Positions 37,536-48,098 of a DNA stretch of 64,000 nucleotides are shown here, piece after piece. Each line of letters begins with the position of its first letter. Position 1 is the first letter of the stretch. Source of the DNA: Methylophaga nitratireducenticrescens (lineage in GTDB: Bacteria; Pseudomonadota; Gammaproteobacteria; Nitrosococcales; Methylophagaceae); contig NC_017857.3 in the NCBI RefSeq assembly GCF_000260985.4, positions 2,108,001-2,172,000 on the forward strand, read 5' to 3'. The position numbers were made by a program, and so were the translations under genes. A model generated the notes under the pieces. The model was not told the origin of the DNA and searched no databases. It saw only the letters and a program-made list of their open reading frames with translations.

Positions 37536-37775
37536 ATGCTTAAATGCCGCGAAATTGAACAACTTGCCAGTGACTATCTGGATCAAGATCTGTCATTTGG
37601 GCAACTTATGGCATTCAAAATGCATTTATTTATTTGTCATAACTGCCGTAATTACGTGCGCCAGCTCAAGATAACTATCACCAGCATCAAATTGATGCCA
37701 GCAAACCAAATCATTGTGGATGACAAAACCAAAGAACTGGCGAAACTGCTTAGAGAAAATGCCAGAAAACATTAA
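37536..37775 (+). CDS. Zinc-finger anti-sigma factor
   Basis: Small soluble protein of 79 residues with the anti-sigma zinc motif HxxxCxxC (MHLFICHNCRNY), an N-terminal Cys in LKCREIEQLAS, and no membrane segment, so it is a cytoplasmic ZAS-type anti-sigma, possibly redox- or metal-sensing through its cysteines. The start may be ATG 37527 (8-bp overlap with the sigma gene) or ATG 37536, which matches the usual family N-terminus; I use the latter. Cotranscribed with the ECF sigma gene and convergent with the DUF1244 gene. Confidence 0.8.
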   Translation: MLKCREIEQLASDYLDQDLSFGQLMAFKMHLFICHNCRNYVRQLKITITSIKLMPANQIIVDDKTKELAKLLRENARKH

Positions 37776-37807
37776 TCTGTTGGCTGGCAACTTGCCATGT
37801 TCTAATT

Positions 37808-38053
37808 TTATTTCTGATATTTCTCTTTCCATTCGTCATAAGACATTCCGTATACATGCTCGCGGGCTGCATCATAATCCATTTCCACACCGTGTTCTTC
37901 TGCGGCAGCCAGATACCATTTGGACAGGCAGTTTCGGCAAAATCCAGCCAGGTTCATCAAATCAATATTCTGCACATCTTTTCGTTCCTGTAAGTGCGCA
38001 ACTAATCTGCGAAAAGCGGCAGCTTCAAGTTCAGTTTGTGTCTGTTTGTCCAT
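37808..38053 (-). CDS. DUF1244 domain-containing protein
   Basis: Small cytosolic protein of 81 residues, function unknown. Seen: AAAFRRLVAHLQERKDVQN near 12-30, the invariant NLAGFCRNCLSKWY with CxxC, and VYGMSYDEWKEKYQ at the C-terminus, all DUF1244 signatures. I chose the ATG at 38053; it overlaps the yejF stop by 23 bp, and upstream in-frame ATGs at 38059 and 38068 are possible. Last gene of the gyrA-to-yejF series. Confidence 0.82.
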   Translation of the reverse strand: MDKQTQTELEAAAFRRLVAHLQERKDVQNIDLMNLAGFCRNCLSKWYLAAAEEHGVEMDYDAAREHVYGMSYDEWKEKYQK

Positions 38054-40064
38054 CTTCATTCTCTTCATATAAAAAACAATTAACCTGATGCCCGTTTTCC
38101 AACACGCTAGTTGGCGGATAGTGCTCATGGCAAATGGGCATGACCTGTGGGCAGCGCTGATGAAAGTGGCATCCCACAGGAGGGTTGGCAGGTGAAGGCA
38201 ATTCGCCTTTTACCGTAACCTGCATGGTCTGCTTACCAATCTCTGGAACCGCCGCCAATAAAGCCTGCGTATAAGGATGTTTGGGCGAATCCAGTACCTG
38301 TTGGCGACTGCCCTGCTCCACTATTCTACCCAGATACATCACTGCTACGCGATGCGCCAGATAGTCTACGACCCCGATATTATGGGTAATAAACAGAAAT
38401 GACAGGCCAAATTCATGCTGAATATCGCGCAGTAAATTCAGGATCTGTGCCTGAACAGATACATCCAGCGCGCTGGTTGGTTCATCACAGATAATCAATT
38501 CAGGCTCCGTCGCCAAAGCCCGGGCAATACATATCCGTTGGCGTTGCCCGCCGGAAAACTCATGCGGATAGCGGTGTCGAATATCTGCCCTTAACCCAAC
38601 TCTTTCCAGTAAAGAATCTATATGCTTGGACTTGGCCTTTGGATCTTTTCGAAGCTCAGTAGCACTGATCGCCTCTTCAATAATCTGCTCAACGGTCATC
38701 CGCGGGTTCATTGAGGAAAACGGATCCTGAAAAATGATCTGCAGCTCACCACGATAGGGTTTTAATTCACGTTGCGAGAGTCGGTTTAACACTTTCCCCT
38801 GAAAACGCACTTCACCTGCAGTCACTCTAACCAGTTGCAGAATGCCTTTTCCTACCGTGGTTTTGCCACAACCGGACTCCCCGACTAACGCCAGTGTCTC
38901 AGCATTATGTATGCTGAGATTAACCCCATCCACAGCTTTAACCTGACCGACCTGACGTTGCAGGATGCCTTTACGAATTGGAAAATGCACTTTCAATCCT
39001 CTGACATCAAGCGCATGCACCTGCGAAGGAACCACATCAGACAGATGAGAGGCATGTAATGGTTTAATTGTCTCGATTTTTGATGAAACCACAGCGGAAT
39101 CATATAAGTGACATCGAACCCCGGCTTGATTGGCCTCAATCCACCTTGGTTCATGTTGCTGACAATGCTCCCAGGCATGATCACATCGATCAGCAAAACG
39201 GCAGCCAACAAAATGCTGATTCAATGGCGGTACATTGCCTTTGATTACCGTCAGCCGTTGTTCACGTTTCTGCTCACTGGGTAAAGCTTCAAATAGTTTC
39301 TGTGCATAGGGATGCTGAGGATTGGCAAAGAAGGTCTGCCTGTCCGCCTGTTCAACGATTTGTCCGGCATACATAACAGCAATCTGATCGGCCATCTGTG
39401 CTGCCACACCGAGATCATGAGTGATTAGCAAAATCGCCATACCGGTATCCCGCTGGATTTGTTTAAGTAAATCCAGGATCTGTGCCTGAATTGTTACATC
39501 TAATGCTGTCGTTGGCTCATCAGCGATCAATAATTCGGGTTCACCAGCCAGCGCCATCGCAATCATTACGCGTTGTTTCATCCCACCGGATAATTGATGC
39601 GGATAATCTTTCAAACGGCGTAATGGGTCTGGAATTCCTACCGAATCCAGTAATTTCAGGCTTCTCTGCTGCACTTCTTGTGAAGAGAGTTTGAAATGCC
39701 ATCGTAGCGTTTCACCTATTTGTTGACCAATTGTTAAAACCGGATTCAACGAGCTTTGCGGCTCCTGAAAAATCATCGCAACACGTCTGCCCCGAACGGA
39801 TTCCATGTTCGCTTCAGAAAGTTTAAGCAGATCCTCTCCATCTAACTTGACTTCACCTGCCACAATGCGGCTGGCGGGATAGGGATTTAGCCGCATCAAA
39901 GATAATGCACTGATGGATTTACCACAGCCTGACTCACCTAATAAGGCGAAGGTTTCGCCCTGATGAATACGAAAATCAATACCATCAACCGCTTTATATG
40001 GCTGTTCTTTGCTATCAAACCAGGTTTTAAGGCCAGTAACTTCTAATAAGGCTGGTGAGTTCAT
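38031..40064 (-). CDS. yejF: ABC transporter ATP-binding protein, fused double NBD (YejF type)
   Basis: ATPase for a peptide/microcin-type importer, with two nucleotide-binding domains in one 677-residue chain, each of OppD/OppF type. Seen: first domain Walker A GESGCGKS near 41-48 and signature LSGGMKQR near 158-165; second Walker A GESGCGKT near 390 and signature FSGGQRQR near 505; each followed by an oligopeptide_HPY tail with cysteines (VGCRFADRC and VGCHFHQRC). Overlaps the permease gene by 4 bp. Only YejE precedes it; YejA and YejB are not in the window. Confidence 0.88.
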   Translation of the reverse strand: MNSPALLEVTGLKTWFDSKEQPYKAVDGIDFRIHQGETFALLGESGCGKSISALSLMRLNPYPASRIVAGEVKLDGEDLLKLSEANMESVRGRRVAMIFQEPQSSLNPVLTIGQQIGETLRWHFKLSSQEVQQRSLKLLDSVGIPDPLRRLKDYPHQLSGGMKQRVMIAMALAGEPELLIADEPTTALDVTIQAQILDLLKQIQRDTGMAILLITHDLGVAAQMADQIAVMYAGQIVEQADRQTFFANPQHPYAQKLFEALPSEQKREQRLTVIKGNVPPLNQHFVGCRFADRCDHAWEHCQQHEPRWIEANQAGVRCHLYDSAVVSSKIETIKPLHASHLSDVVPSQVHALDVRGLKVHFPIRKGILQRQVGQVKAVDGVNLSIHNAETLALVGESGCGKTTVGKGILQLVRVTAGEVRFQGKVLNRLSQRELKPYRGELQIIFQDPFSSMNPRMTVEQIIEEAISATELRKDPKAKSKHIDSLLERVGLRADIRHRYPHEFSGGQRQRICIARALATEPELIICDEPTSALDVSVQAQILNLLRDIQHEFGLSFLFITHNIGVVDYLAHRVAVMYLGRIVEQGSRQQVLDSPKHPYTQALLAAVPEIGKQTMQVTVKGELPSPANPPVGCHFHQRCPQVMPICHEHYPPTSVLENGHQVNCFLYEENEDGQTDTN

Positions 40065-41470
40065 CGTGCTTTCTGCATTCGTGGGTCAAAGGCATCGCGT
40101 ACCACATCAGCAAACAGATTGGCTGCCAGTACCAGTATAAACATTGATATAAATGCAGCAGTTAACGACCACCAGACCACCGGTTCTCTGGCCATTTCCA
40201 GTCTGGCACTGTTAATCATATTGCCCCAGCTAATCATGGAAGGATCAACACCTACCCCGACATATGACAGCACAGCTTCAGCCAGTACCAGACCACTGAA
40301 ATCCAGTACCACGGTAATCAGCACAATATGCATAAGATTTGGCAGAATATGTCGATGCAGGATATTGAAACCACTGACACCCAACGACCTCGCAGCCAGT
40401 ACATATTCAGCTTCACGCAGTTTCAAGGTTTCACCGCGCAGAATTCGACATAAACCTGTCCAGCTGGTGACACCAAGAATCAGACAGAGAAACAGTAACC
40501 GCAGATCGGCTCGCTCGGCCACGGTGGCAAAATTTTCAGGATGGTTATTGATATAAACCTGCAGCATCAATACAGCTGCCGCAATTAATAACACGCCAGG
40601 AATGGAGTTCAATGTGGTGTAAATATACTGGATAACATCATCAATCCAGCCTTTGAAATAGCCGGCGCTGATACCGAGAAAAATCGCCAGTGGCAACATT
40701 ATCAAGGTCGTCAAGGTACCTATAGCCAGACCGGTTCTGATACTTTTCAATGCCTGATAAAGCACGCTCTGGCCAACCTTATCGGTTCCAAACACATGAT
40801 AATTCTGGCTTAAAACAATTAACGCAATACTCAGCCAGCTAAGCAAAAAAATCATCAGATAAAAGGTACGTATCGGGTAATCCGAATCGCCGCGTATTAT
40901 TCGTTTCAGCTCTGCAAAAATATCTCTCTTGTAACGTGTTTTCCGATAAAAGATGTAACAGGCCATGATCAGCAGTGTTAACACAACCGCAGCTGCTGTA
41001 CTGCCTGCCACGCTTGAAGTGATGTCTGTCCACTTCTCCGTTTCAGACTGCAGATGCTGTGCAGAATATTTCAGTTTTGGATAACTGTATTCCAGTTGCC
41101 CTCCCGAAATAATCTGCATTTCTTTGACAAATAAATGTGTGGCAAACGGGGCGGAATAGGTTTTTTCAACCTGGGTACGAATCGGCGTAACCATCAAGTC
41201 AAGCACACTCAGCACTTCGGTTGAATAATGTTGCTGGGCCGGGTTTTCCGATTCAAGTGCAGTTCGAAAATGTAATGAATCCAAAAACCCAATGGTCACA
41301 TAACTGAGCAGAATAATAATGGAGATAACACCCCGTTTACGCTGCATCACCATGATCCAGGGTGAACGTAAATGCGGTTTACTACGAAGATAGAATATGC
41401 CGGCAGTAATAACAGCTAGCAGAAGAAAAATCAGAATGTCGGTCCACAGGAATACCGGCAGAAAGGGCAT
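40061..41470 (-). CDS. yejE: ABC transporter permease, YejE/OppC type with long N-terminus
   Basis: Inner-membrane permease of a peptide-type importer. 469 residues, longer than E. coli YejE (341): the N-terminus has an additional hydrophobic helix (LPVFLWTDILIFLLLAVITAG) before PWIMVMQRKRGVISIIILLSYV, then a large periplasmic part (about 65-155). The C-terminal half carries the permease core with the EAA loop EYVLAARSLGVSGFNILHRHILPN near 355-378. Follows ispH by 8 bp, overlaps yejF by 4 bp. Neither YejB nor a binding protein is adjacent. Confidence 0.82.
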   Translation of the reverse strand: MPFLPVFLWTDILIFLLLAVITAGIFYLRSKPHLRSPWIMVMQRKRGVISIIILLSYVTIGFLDSLHFRTALESENPAQQHYSTEVLSVLDLMVTPIRTQVEKTYSAPFATHLFVKEMQIISGGQLEYSYPKLKYSAQHLQSETEKWTDITSSVAGSTAAAVVLTLLIMACYIFYRKTRYKRDIFAELKRIIRGDSDYPIRTFYLMIFLLSWLSIALIVLSQNYHVFGTDKVGQSVLYQALKSIRTGLAIGTLTTLIMLPLAIFLGISAGYFKGWIDDVIQYIYTTLNSIPGVLLIAAAVLMLQVYINNHPENFATVAERADLRLLFLCLILGVTSWTGLCRILRGETLKLREAEYVLAARSLGVSGFNILHRHILPNLMHIVLITVVLDFSGLVLAEAVLSYVGVGVDPSMISWGNMINSARLEMAREPVVWWSLTAAFISMFILVLAANLFADVVRDAFDPRMQKAR

Positions 41471-41478
41471 AATTGTCC

Positions 41479-42441
41479 TTACGTTGATTTTCTGAGGCTG
41501 GAAATATCCACTTTAAGTGCTTTTGGTAATGAAAAAGCAATGTTTTCAATCTGACCTTTATCTTCAGTAACGGCTTCCACACCCAGCATTTTGAGTTTAT
41601 TCACCACTGCCTGTACTAATGATTCCGGTGCTGAGGCCCCGGCAGTCAAACCGATTTGTTTTTTATTGACCAACCAACTCGCATCAATTTCATCGGCATT
41701 ATCAATAAGATAAGCCTCCGTACCAAGTTTGGTCGCCAACTCTTTGAGTCGATTGGAATTTGAACTATTGACCGAGCCTACGACCAACACCAGATCACAA
41801 TTTTCGGCCAGCCGTTTTACTGCGTCCTGACGATTCTGTGTGGCATAACAAATATCATCTTTTCCGGGCCCAATGATGTTAGGAAAACGTTCACGCAATG
41901 CATCAATAACCAACTTGGTATCATCCACAGATAATGTGGTTTGGGTGACAAATGACAGATTATTGGGCTCATTCACCTGTAGTTTGGCAACATCTTCAGG
42001 TGATTCGACCAAATGCATCGCTGTCGGATCAGCAGTATATTGCCCCATTGTGCCTTCCACTTCCGGATGGCCGGCATGGCCAATCAGAATACATTCACGG
42101 GCAACTTTTTCATGTTTGGCTACTTCGAGATGCACCTTAGTCACTAACGGACATGTTGCATCAAATACTTTCAGGCCACGTTGTTTGCCCTCTTCCTGCA
42201 CGGCTTTGGAAACACCATGCGCACTAAAGATTAATGTGCTGTTATCTGGCACATCGGCTAATTCTTCAATGAAAATAGCGCCTTTATTGCGTAAGTCTTC
42301 GACCACGGTACGATTATGCACAACTTCATGACGAACATAGATCGGCGCCCCGAACAACTCCAGAGCACGCTCTACAATCTCAATGGCGCGATCCACACCA
42401 GCACAAAAACCTCGTGGATTGGCTAATACCAGTTTGGTCAT
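41479..42441 (-). CDS. ispH: 4-hydroxy-3-methylbut-2-enyl diphosphate reductase
   Basis: Last enzyme of the MEP isoprenoid pathway, converting HMBPP to IPP and DMAPP with a [4Fe-4S] cluster. 320 residues, normal. Seen: cluster Cys in [12 protein letters not shown] (near 12), [11 protein letters not shown] (near 96) and [11 protein letters not shown] (near 197), and the proton-relay TQTTLS region. Begins directly after pheA and is followed by yejE. Confidence 0.96.
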   Translation of the reverse strand: MTKLVLANPRGFCAGVDRAIEIVERALELFGAPIYVRHEVVHNRTVVEDLRNKGAIFIEELADVPDNSTLIFSAHGVSKAVQEEGKQRGLKVFDATCPLVTKVHLEVAKHEKVARECILIGHAGHPEVEGTMGQYTADPTAMHLVESPEDVAKLQVNEPNNLSFVTQTTLSVDDTKLVIDALRERFPNIIGPGKDDICYATQNRQDAVKRLAENCDLVLVVGSVNSSNSNRLKELATKLGTEAYLIDNADEIDASWLVNKKQIGLTAGASAPESLVQAVVNKLKMLGVEAVTEDKGQIENIAFSLPKALKVDISSLRKST

Positions 42442-43530
42442 TTATAAAACTGCCTTTGGATAAGAACCTAAAACGCGGAAAACAGAAGATTCCGACTCCA
42501 GTTCCTGTAATGCGCTGGCAACCGTCGGATCCTGACAATGACCTTCAATATCAATAAAAAACACGTATTCCCAAATACCTTTACGTGATGGTCGGGATTC
42601 AATCCGGCTCATACTTATTCCTTTGTCAGCCAAAGGCTTCAGTAAGTTTTGTAATGCGCCTGGTTTATTTTTTGTAGACACCAATAATGCGGTTTTGTCT
42701 TCGCCGGAAGGCTCGACTAATTGGGTACCAATCACCAGAAACCGCGTCGTATTGCCGACTTCATCTTCAATGTTATTTGCTAATACTGACAAGCCATAAA
42801 TTTCTGCTGCCCGATTACCGGCAATTGCCGCACAATCCAAGCCGTTTTCAGCAACCAGTTTTGCAGCTTCAGAATTACTGTTTACAGGAATCTGCACACT
42901 GTTAGGCAAGTTTTCAGTTAACCAATGTCTGCATTGTGCCAAGGCCTGAGGATGAGCATAAACCGTTTTAATTTGTGATAAATCGGCGCTTTTACTCAGC
43001 AAATAATGATGAATGCGTATAGTTACTTCACCGTTAATTTTTAACGAAGAGCTGACAAATCTATCCAGCGTATGGTTAACCATGCCTTCAGTAGAATTTT
43101 CCACAGGAACAACACCGTAACATGCCTGACCTGTTTCAACCGCATGAAAAACATCGGCAATGGTTGCCATAGAGTGCAGTTGTACTGAACCACCAAAATG
43201 TTTCAATGAAGCGGCTTGGGTAAACGAACCTTCAGGGCCAAGATAGGCAACCTGTAATGGTTTTTCGGCGGCCAGACAGGCCGACATGATTTCACGAAAT
43301 AATCTGGCCATTTCCAGATCGGATAACGGCCCGTTATTACGAGCCATCACTTGGCGCAAAATCATCGCTTCACGTTCAGGGCGATAAAAATCTGCTTGTT
43401 CACCGGATTGCTGTTTTATTTCTGCAACCTGATGGGCTAATGCCGTACGTTCGTTTAATAAATCCTGAAGTTGCTTATCGACTTTATCAATCTGTTCACG
43501 AACGGCTTGAAGAGCTTTTTTCTCGGACAT
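42442..43530 (-). CDS. pheA: Chorismate mutase / prephenate dehydratase (P-protein)
   Basis: Bifunctional enzyme of phenylalanine synthesis. 362 residues: chorismate mutase AroQ domain at 1-90 (QIDKVDKQLQDLLNERTALA), prephenate dehydratase about 93-265 (VAYLGPEGSFTQAA, STEGMVNHTLD), and a C-terminal ACT domain with GALQNLLKPLADKGIS and the ESRPSR regulatory motif for phenylalanine feedback. Starts 2 bp after serC and is immediately followed by ispH. No leader-peptide attenuator is seen, consistent with its position inside an operon. Confidence 0.95.
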   Translation of the reverse strand: MSEKKALQAVREQIDKVDKQLQDLLNERTALAHQVAEIKQQSGEQADFYRPEREAMILRQVMARNNGPLSDLEMARLFREIMSACLAAEKPLQVAYLGPEGSFTQAASLKHFGGSVQLHSMATIADVFHAVETGQACYGVVPVENSTEGMVNHTLDRFVSSSLKINGEVTIRIHHYLLSKSADLSQIKTVYAHPQALAQCRHWLTENLPNSVQIPVNSNSEAAKLVAENGLDCAAIAGNRAAEIYGLSVLANNIEDEVGNTTRFLVIGTQLVEPSGEDKTALLVSTKNKPGALQNLLKPLADKGISMSRIESRPSRKGIWEYVFFIDIEGHCQDPTVASALQELESESSVFRVLGSYPKAVL

Positions 43531-43532
43531 GT

Positions 43533-44612
43533 TTAACCAAACCTGCGCTCAAATTCAGACATAAACCCGATTAGTTTATCAACCCCGGCTTCAGGCATGG
43601 CATTGTAAATACTGGCACGCATTCCGCCCAAATCACGATGCCCCTTAAGTGTGAGTAAGCCTTCTTTGGCTGCATCCGCCAGAAACTGTTTATCCAGATC
43701 GCTGTTTGCCAGTGTAAACGGAATATTCATCCATGACCGATAGCGTATATCAACCGGATTGGCATAAAAATCACTGCCATCAATCGTGGCATAAAGTTTA
43801 GCGGCTTTTCGCTGATTGATTTCAGCCATGCCCTGTAAACCACCCTTCTGTTTCAGCCATTGAAACACTAAACCAGCAAGGTACCAGCTGTAAGTAGCGG
43901 GGGTGTTATACATTGAGCCATTGTCCGCATGAATTTTGTAGTCAAACATCACAGGTGTTCCCGGCAAGGTTTTACCAATCAAATCTTTACGCACAATAAC
44001 AATACACAGTCCTGCCGGCCCAATATTTTTTTGAGCACCAGCGTAAATCAACCCAAAACGATTCACATCAACCGGACGCGACAGAATGGTTGACGACATA
44101 TCCGCAATTAATGGGGTATCCCCTACTTCAGGAATGTTAGCAAACTCGATTCCGTGAATCGTTTCATTTGGCGTGTAATGCACATAGGCCGCATTATCAG
44201 ATAACTGCCATTCAACCTTATCCGGTATGGTCCGATAATGTGATGGTTTGGCATCAGCCACCACATTTACTTTGGTGTAACGACCGGCTTCTGTAATGGC
44301 TTTTTCCGACCAAGCGCCGGTATTAAAGTAATCCGCATGTGTTTTGCCATTCAGCAGGTTCATCGGAATCATCGAAAACTGGCTGGAGGCACCACCCTGT
44401 AAGAACAGCACGGCATAATCATCCGAAATACCCATTAATTCACGTAAGTCGGCTTCAGCCTGTTCAGCAATCGAGGTATATTCCGGACCTCGGTGACTCA
44501 TTTCCATCACCGACATACCGGTACCATGCCAGTCCAGCATTTCCTGTTGAGCAGTCAGCATTACATCGTCCGGCAACATCGCTGGGCCGGCACTAAAGTT
44601 ATAGGCTCTCAA
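43533..44612 (-). CDS. serC: Phosphoserine aminotransferase
   Basis: PLP enzyme of serine (and pyridoxine) synthesis. 359 residues. Seen: NFSAGPAMLPDDVM at the N-terminus, GGASSQFSMIPMNLL near 75-89, and the PLP-lysine motif YAGAQKNIGPAGLCIV near 191-206. It lies 5 bp downstream of gyrA and 2 bp upstream of pheA, the widespread gyrA-serC-pheA arrangement. Confidence 0.96.
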   Translation of the reverse strand: MRAYNFSAGPAMLPDDVMLTAQQEMLDWHGTGMSVMEMSHRGPEYTSIAEQAEADLRELMGISDDYAVLFLQGGASSQFSMIPMNLLNGKTHADYFNTGAWSEKAITEAGRYTKVNVVADAKPSHYRTIPDKVEWQLSDNAAYVHYTPNETIHGIEFANIPEVGDTPLIADMSSTILSRPVDVNRFGLIYAGAQKNIGPAGLCIVIVRKDLIGKTLPGTPVMFDYKIHADNGSMYNTPATYSWYLAGLVFQWLKQKGGLQGMAEINQRKAAKLYATIDGSDFYANPVDIRYRSWMNIPFTLANSDLDKQFLADAAKEGLLTLKGHRDLGGMRASIYNAMPEAGVDKLIGFMSEFERRFG

Positions 44613-44617
44613 AGTGC

Positions 44618-47197
44618 TTATTCTTCCGTTAAATCATCAGTGTGTGGCAGATCTTCAATATCTTGATCTTCGTCTTCAATAACGCGTTCCAGACCCACCA
44701 GTTTTTCTTCATTACTGAGATTAATCAGACGTACGCCCTGAGTATTACGTCCTACCAGAGAAACATGTTTAACAGGTGTACGAACCAGCGTACCGCCATT
44801 GGTAATCAACATGATCTGATCTTCGTCACAGACTTGTACGGCACCGACCACCTGACCATTACGGGCAGAAGTCTGGATTGAAATAATGCCCTGACCACCA
44901 CGACCTTGTACACGGTATTCTTCCAGGTTGGTGCGTTTACCGTAACCGAACTCAGTTGCGGTCAGAATGGCACCTTCCTGCTGCGCAATAATCAACGAAA
45001 TAATCTGCTCACCATCCGCCAGCCGCATACCACGAACACCACGGGATACACGGCCCATTGAGCGAACATCGGTTTCAGGGAAACGAATAACTTTACCGTT
45101 GCTGCTAAACAGCATGACATCAGACTCACCATCCGTTAATGCCACACCAACCAGTTTGTCATCATCTTTCAGATCGACCGCAATAATACCGTTGGCGCGT
45201 GGACGAGAATAATCGACTAATGGGGTTTTCTTGACCGTGCCGCTGGCAGTCGCCATAAAGATAAATTTATCGGCTTCAAATTCACGGATTGGCAATACCG
45301 CATTGATGCGTTCATTTTCTTCCAGTGGCAGCAAGTTCACAATCGGTTTACCACGGGCGGTACGACCACCTTGTGGTAATTCATAAACTTTTTTCCAGTA
45401 AACCTTACCGGTACTGGAGAAACACAATAAAGTGTCATGCGTATTGGCAATAAACAGATGTTCAATGAAATCTTCATCTTTCATTGAAGTGGCTGCTTTA
45501 CCCTTACCGCCACGGCGTTGGGCCTGATAGGTATCCAATTGCTGTGTTTTGGCATAACCGGCATGCGATAAGGTGACCACCATTTCTTCTTCGGTGATCA
45601 GATCTTCCAATGTCAGATCCAGATGTGTATCCAGAATTTCGGTACGACGGTTATCACCATACTCATCATTAATCGCTACTAATTCCTGACGGATAACAGC
45701 CATCAGATTGTCTGGATCACTCAAAATAGCCAGCAAGTCACGGATTTGATCAAGGACCTCACGGTATTCCTGCAGGATTTTGTCTTGTTCCAGACCAGTC
45801 AGTCTATGCAGACGCATATCCAGGATAGCCTGAGCCTGAACCGGCGATAAATAATATTGACCTTCCACCAGGCCAAATTCAGCGGCCAAATCTTCCGGAC
45901 GTGAAGCCTGGGCACCAGCAGCGCCAAGCATTTCCAGAATCATTTCGCTGCGCCAGCCTTGCGATAATAAAGCTTCTCTGGCTTCAGAAGGGCTTGGCGA
46001 AGCTTTAATCAGCTCAATAACTTCATCAATGTTCGCCAGTGCAGTGGCCAGGCCTTCCAAAATATGGGCACGGTCACGGGCTTTACGCAGTTCATAAATC
46101 GAACGACGGGTCACTACCTCACGGCGATGACGAATAAAGGCTTCAAGTATCGGTTTCAGGCCCAACGTGCGTGGCTGACCATCTACGATCGCCACCATAT
46201 TGATACCAAACACCGTTTGTAACTGGGTTTGCTGATACAGGTTATTCAGAATAACTTCTGGCACATCACCACGTTTGATGACCACTACCATGCGCATGCC
46301 ATCTTTATCAGATTCATCACGCAGTGCAGAAATACCTTCGATTTTTTTCTCTTTGACCAGTTCGGCGATTTTTTCCAGTAAACGGGCTTTGTTCACCTGA
46401 TATGGAAGCTCGTGGACGATAATACTTTGCTGACCAGTGGCTTCATTGGTTTCGATTTCGGCGCGAGCACGCATATAAACACGGCCACGGCCGGTTTCAT
46501 AGGCTTCGGCAATGCCGTTGGCACCATTGATAATACCGGCTGTCGGAAAGTCCGGGCCCGGAACAAATTCCATCAACTCACGAGTAGTAACACTCGGATC
46601 ATCAATAATCGCAATACAGGCATTCAGGATTTCAGTCAGATTATGTGGCGGAATATTGGTCGCCATACCCACAGCAATACCCGAAGAACCATTGACCAAT
46701 AACGCTGGGAATTTAGTGGGTAAAACAGCTGGCTCGGATTCGGATTCATCATAGTTAGGGATGAAATCAACCGTTTCCTTGTCCAGATCGGCCAGCATTT
46801 CGTGGGCGATTTTCGCCATACGCACTTCGGTATAACGCATCGCGGCAGGTGGATCACCATCGACTGAACCAAAGTTACCCTGACCATCAACCAGCATATA
46901 ACGCATCGAGAACGGCTGAGCCATACGAACCATCGTGTCGTAAACAGCAGTATCACCATGCGGATGATATTTACCGATAACGTCACCGACGATACGAGCA
47001 GATTTTTTGTATGGGCTGTTCCAGCTGTTTCCTAATTCACGCATGGCATATAAAACACGACGGTGAACAGGTTTCAGGCCGTCCCGGACATCCGGTAAGG
47101 CGCGTCCTACGATAACGCTCATGGCGTAATCGAGGTAGGACTGTTTCATTTCATCTTCGATACTGATCGAGTCCAGTTCCAGAGCAATCTCAGACAT
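44618..47197 (-). CDS. gyrA: DNA gyrase subunit A
   Basis: Breakage-reunion subunit of gyrase. 859 residues. Seen: the quinolone-binding region [13 protein letters not shown] near 77-89, catalytic Tyr122 in MRYTEVRM, six-bladed C-terminal DNA-wrapping domain with the GyrA box QRRGGKGKA (about 560) and repeated GKV/GTV strands. Position 83 is Thr where E. coli has Ser, a natural state in some gammaproteobacteria. Head of gyrA-serC-pheA-ispH-yejE-yejF; the 150-bp upstream gap presumably contains the promoter. Confidence 0.97.
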   Translation of the reverse strand: MSEIALELDSISIEDEMKQSYLDYAMSVIVGRALPDVRDGLKPVHRRVLYAMRELGNSWNSPYKKSARIVGDVIGKYHPHGDTAVYDTMVRMAQPFSMRYMLVDGQGNFGSVDGDPPAAMRYTEVRMAKIAHEMLADLDKETVDFIPNYDESESEPAVLPTKFPALLVNGSSGIAVGMATNIPPHNLTEILNACIAIIDDPSVTTRELMEFVPGPDFPTAGIINGANGIAEAYETGRGRVYMRARAEIETNEATGQQSIIVHELPYQVNKARLLEKIAELVKEKKIEGISALRDESDKDGMRMVVVIKRGDVPEVILNNLYQQTQLQTVFGINMVAIVDGQPRTLGLKPILEAFIRHRREVVTRRSIYELRKARDRAHILEGLATALANIDEVIELIKASPSPSEAREALLSQGWRSEMILEMLGAAGAQASRPEDLAAEFGLVEGQYYLSPVQAQAILDMRLHRLTGLEQDKILQEYREVLDQIRDLLAILSDPDNLMAVIRQELVAINDEYGDNRRTEILDTHLDLTLEDLITEEEMVVTLSHAGYAKTQQLDTYQAQRRGGKGKAATSMKDEDFIEHLFIANTHDTLLCFSSTGKVYWKKVYELPQGGRTARGKPIVNLLPLEENERINAVLPIREFEADKFIFMATASGTVKKTPLVDYSRPRANGIIAVDLKDDDKLVGVALTDGESDVMLFSSNGKVIRFPETDVRSMGRVSRGVRGMRLADGEQIISLIIAQQEGAILTATEFGYGKRTNLEEYRVQGRGGQGIISIQTSARNGQVVGAVQVCDEDQIMLITNGGTLVRTPVKHVSLVGRNTQGVRLINLSNEEKLVGLERVIEDEDQDIEDLPHTDDLTEE

Positions 47198-47347
47198 TTA
47201 ATATTCTTCCAAAATGAACAAAAGCAAGCCTAGCTTGTTGAAGTTTCAGACAAAAATTTCAGCTGCCAAAACCCGAACAGATGCTAACCATCACAAAGGA
47301 GTAATCCTACCACTCTGAGCGATTTCCTGCACGTTTATAAGATACTG

Positions 47348-47989
47348 CTAGGGTGTACCAGCTTTATCAAAATAATCGCTCAAATCCTGCTCCAACGTCG
47401 CGAGAATTTCTTCCAACGCATTTTGCCAGCCAGTTACAACGGTTTGCGGGGTTGTTTCATCAATCGATGCATCAACACGAAAACCGGTTTGAAACAGCAT
47501 CTTGCTGCGATCAGCATCGCCAGGGCTCATGAAAAACTGCATTTCTAAAACAGCCTGCGGCGGATACTCAGCGCGCTCATCACCATAAAGTTTGGTGACT
47601 GCCGCTTCCAGTACCAAATCCGCTGGTTGAGAATCATCGGTAATGACATCGCTGAATAAACCACTCTTGGATAACCAGCGTTGTAATTGGGAAGTAAACA
47701 TCACTTGCGGATCGGTGAGTAACAAATGCCCCGCCTGTGGTTGATATTCATTGTCGCCAATACGAAACACAATATTCTCGGTACGATAATGGGGTGCTAT
47801 ACGAATGGGTTTAATACGCAAAACCCTGTTCTGGGCAAACTGCGCAGCAACATTACCTCGATCGACATCAACAATATAAAACCGCGGTTGCATATCGTCA
47901 GCTTCTTTATCTCCACCACCAAAGCCAAAACAACCGGTCAATAAACTGAACAGAACGAAAACCAGCACTCTCTGCCATCTGTGAATCAC
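47348..47989 (-). CDS. PqiC-like ABC-transport auxiliary lipoprotein
   Basis: Outer-membrane-type lipoprotein of 213 residues. Seen: after a GTG start at 47989 a signal peptide HRWQRVLVFVLFSLLTGC with lipobox LLTGC (Cys about 20), then the PqiC/ABC-type transport auxiliary fold with RFYIVDVDRG, RIKPIRIAPHYRTENIVFR and LQRWLSKSGLFSDV. Family members work with MCE/ABC lipid transport systems, but no Mla/Pqi partner genes are adjacent. An in-frame ATG at 48082 would add a non-signal extension, so the GTG preceded by GGAG is preferred. Divergent from apt. Confidence 0.75.
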   Translation of the reverse strand: MIHRWQRVLVFVLFSLLTGCFGFGGGDKEADDMQPRFYIVDVDRGNVAAQFAQNRVLRIKPIRIAPHYRTENIVFRIGDNEYQPQAGHLLLTDPQVMFTSQLQRWLSKSGLFSDVITDDSQPADLVLEAAVTKLYGDERAEYPPQAVLEMQFFMSPGDADRSKMLFQTGFRVDASIDETTPQTVVTGWQNALEEILATLEQDLSDYFDKAGTP

Positions 47990-48098
47990 GAAATGTTGTA
48001 CTCCTGAAGATTTCTGGGAAATTGCATTACAGATCTTGTAATTGGTGTCGTTATAATACTGGTGGTGACCATCCCTTCTCAAATAATTTAGGCGTCAG

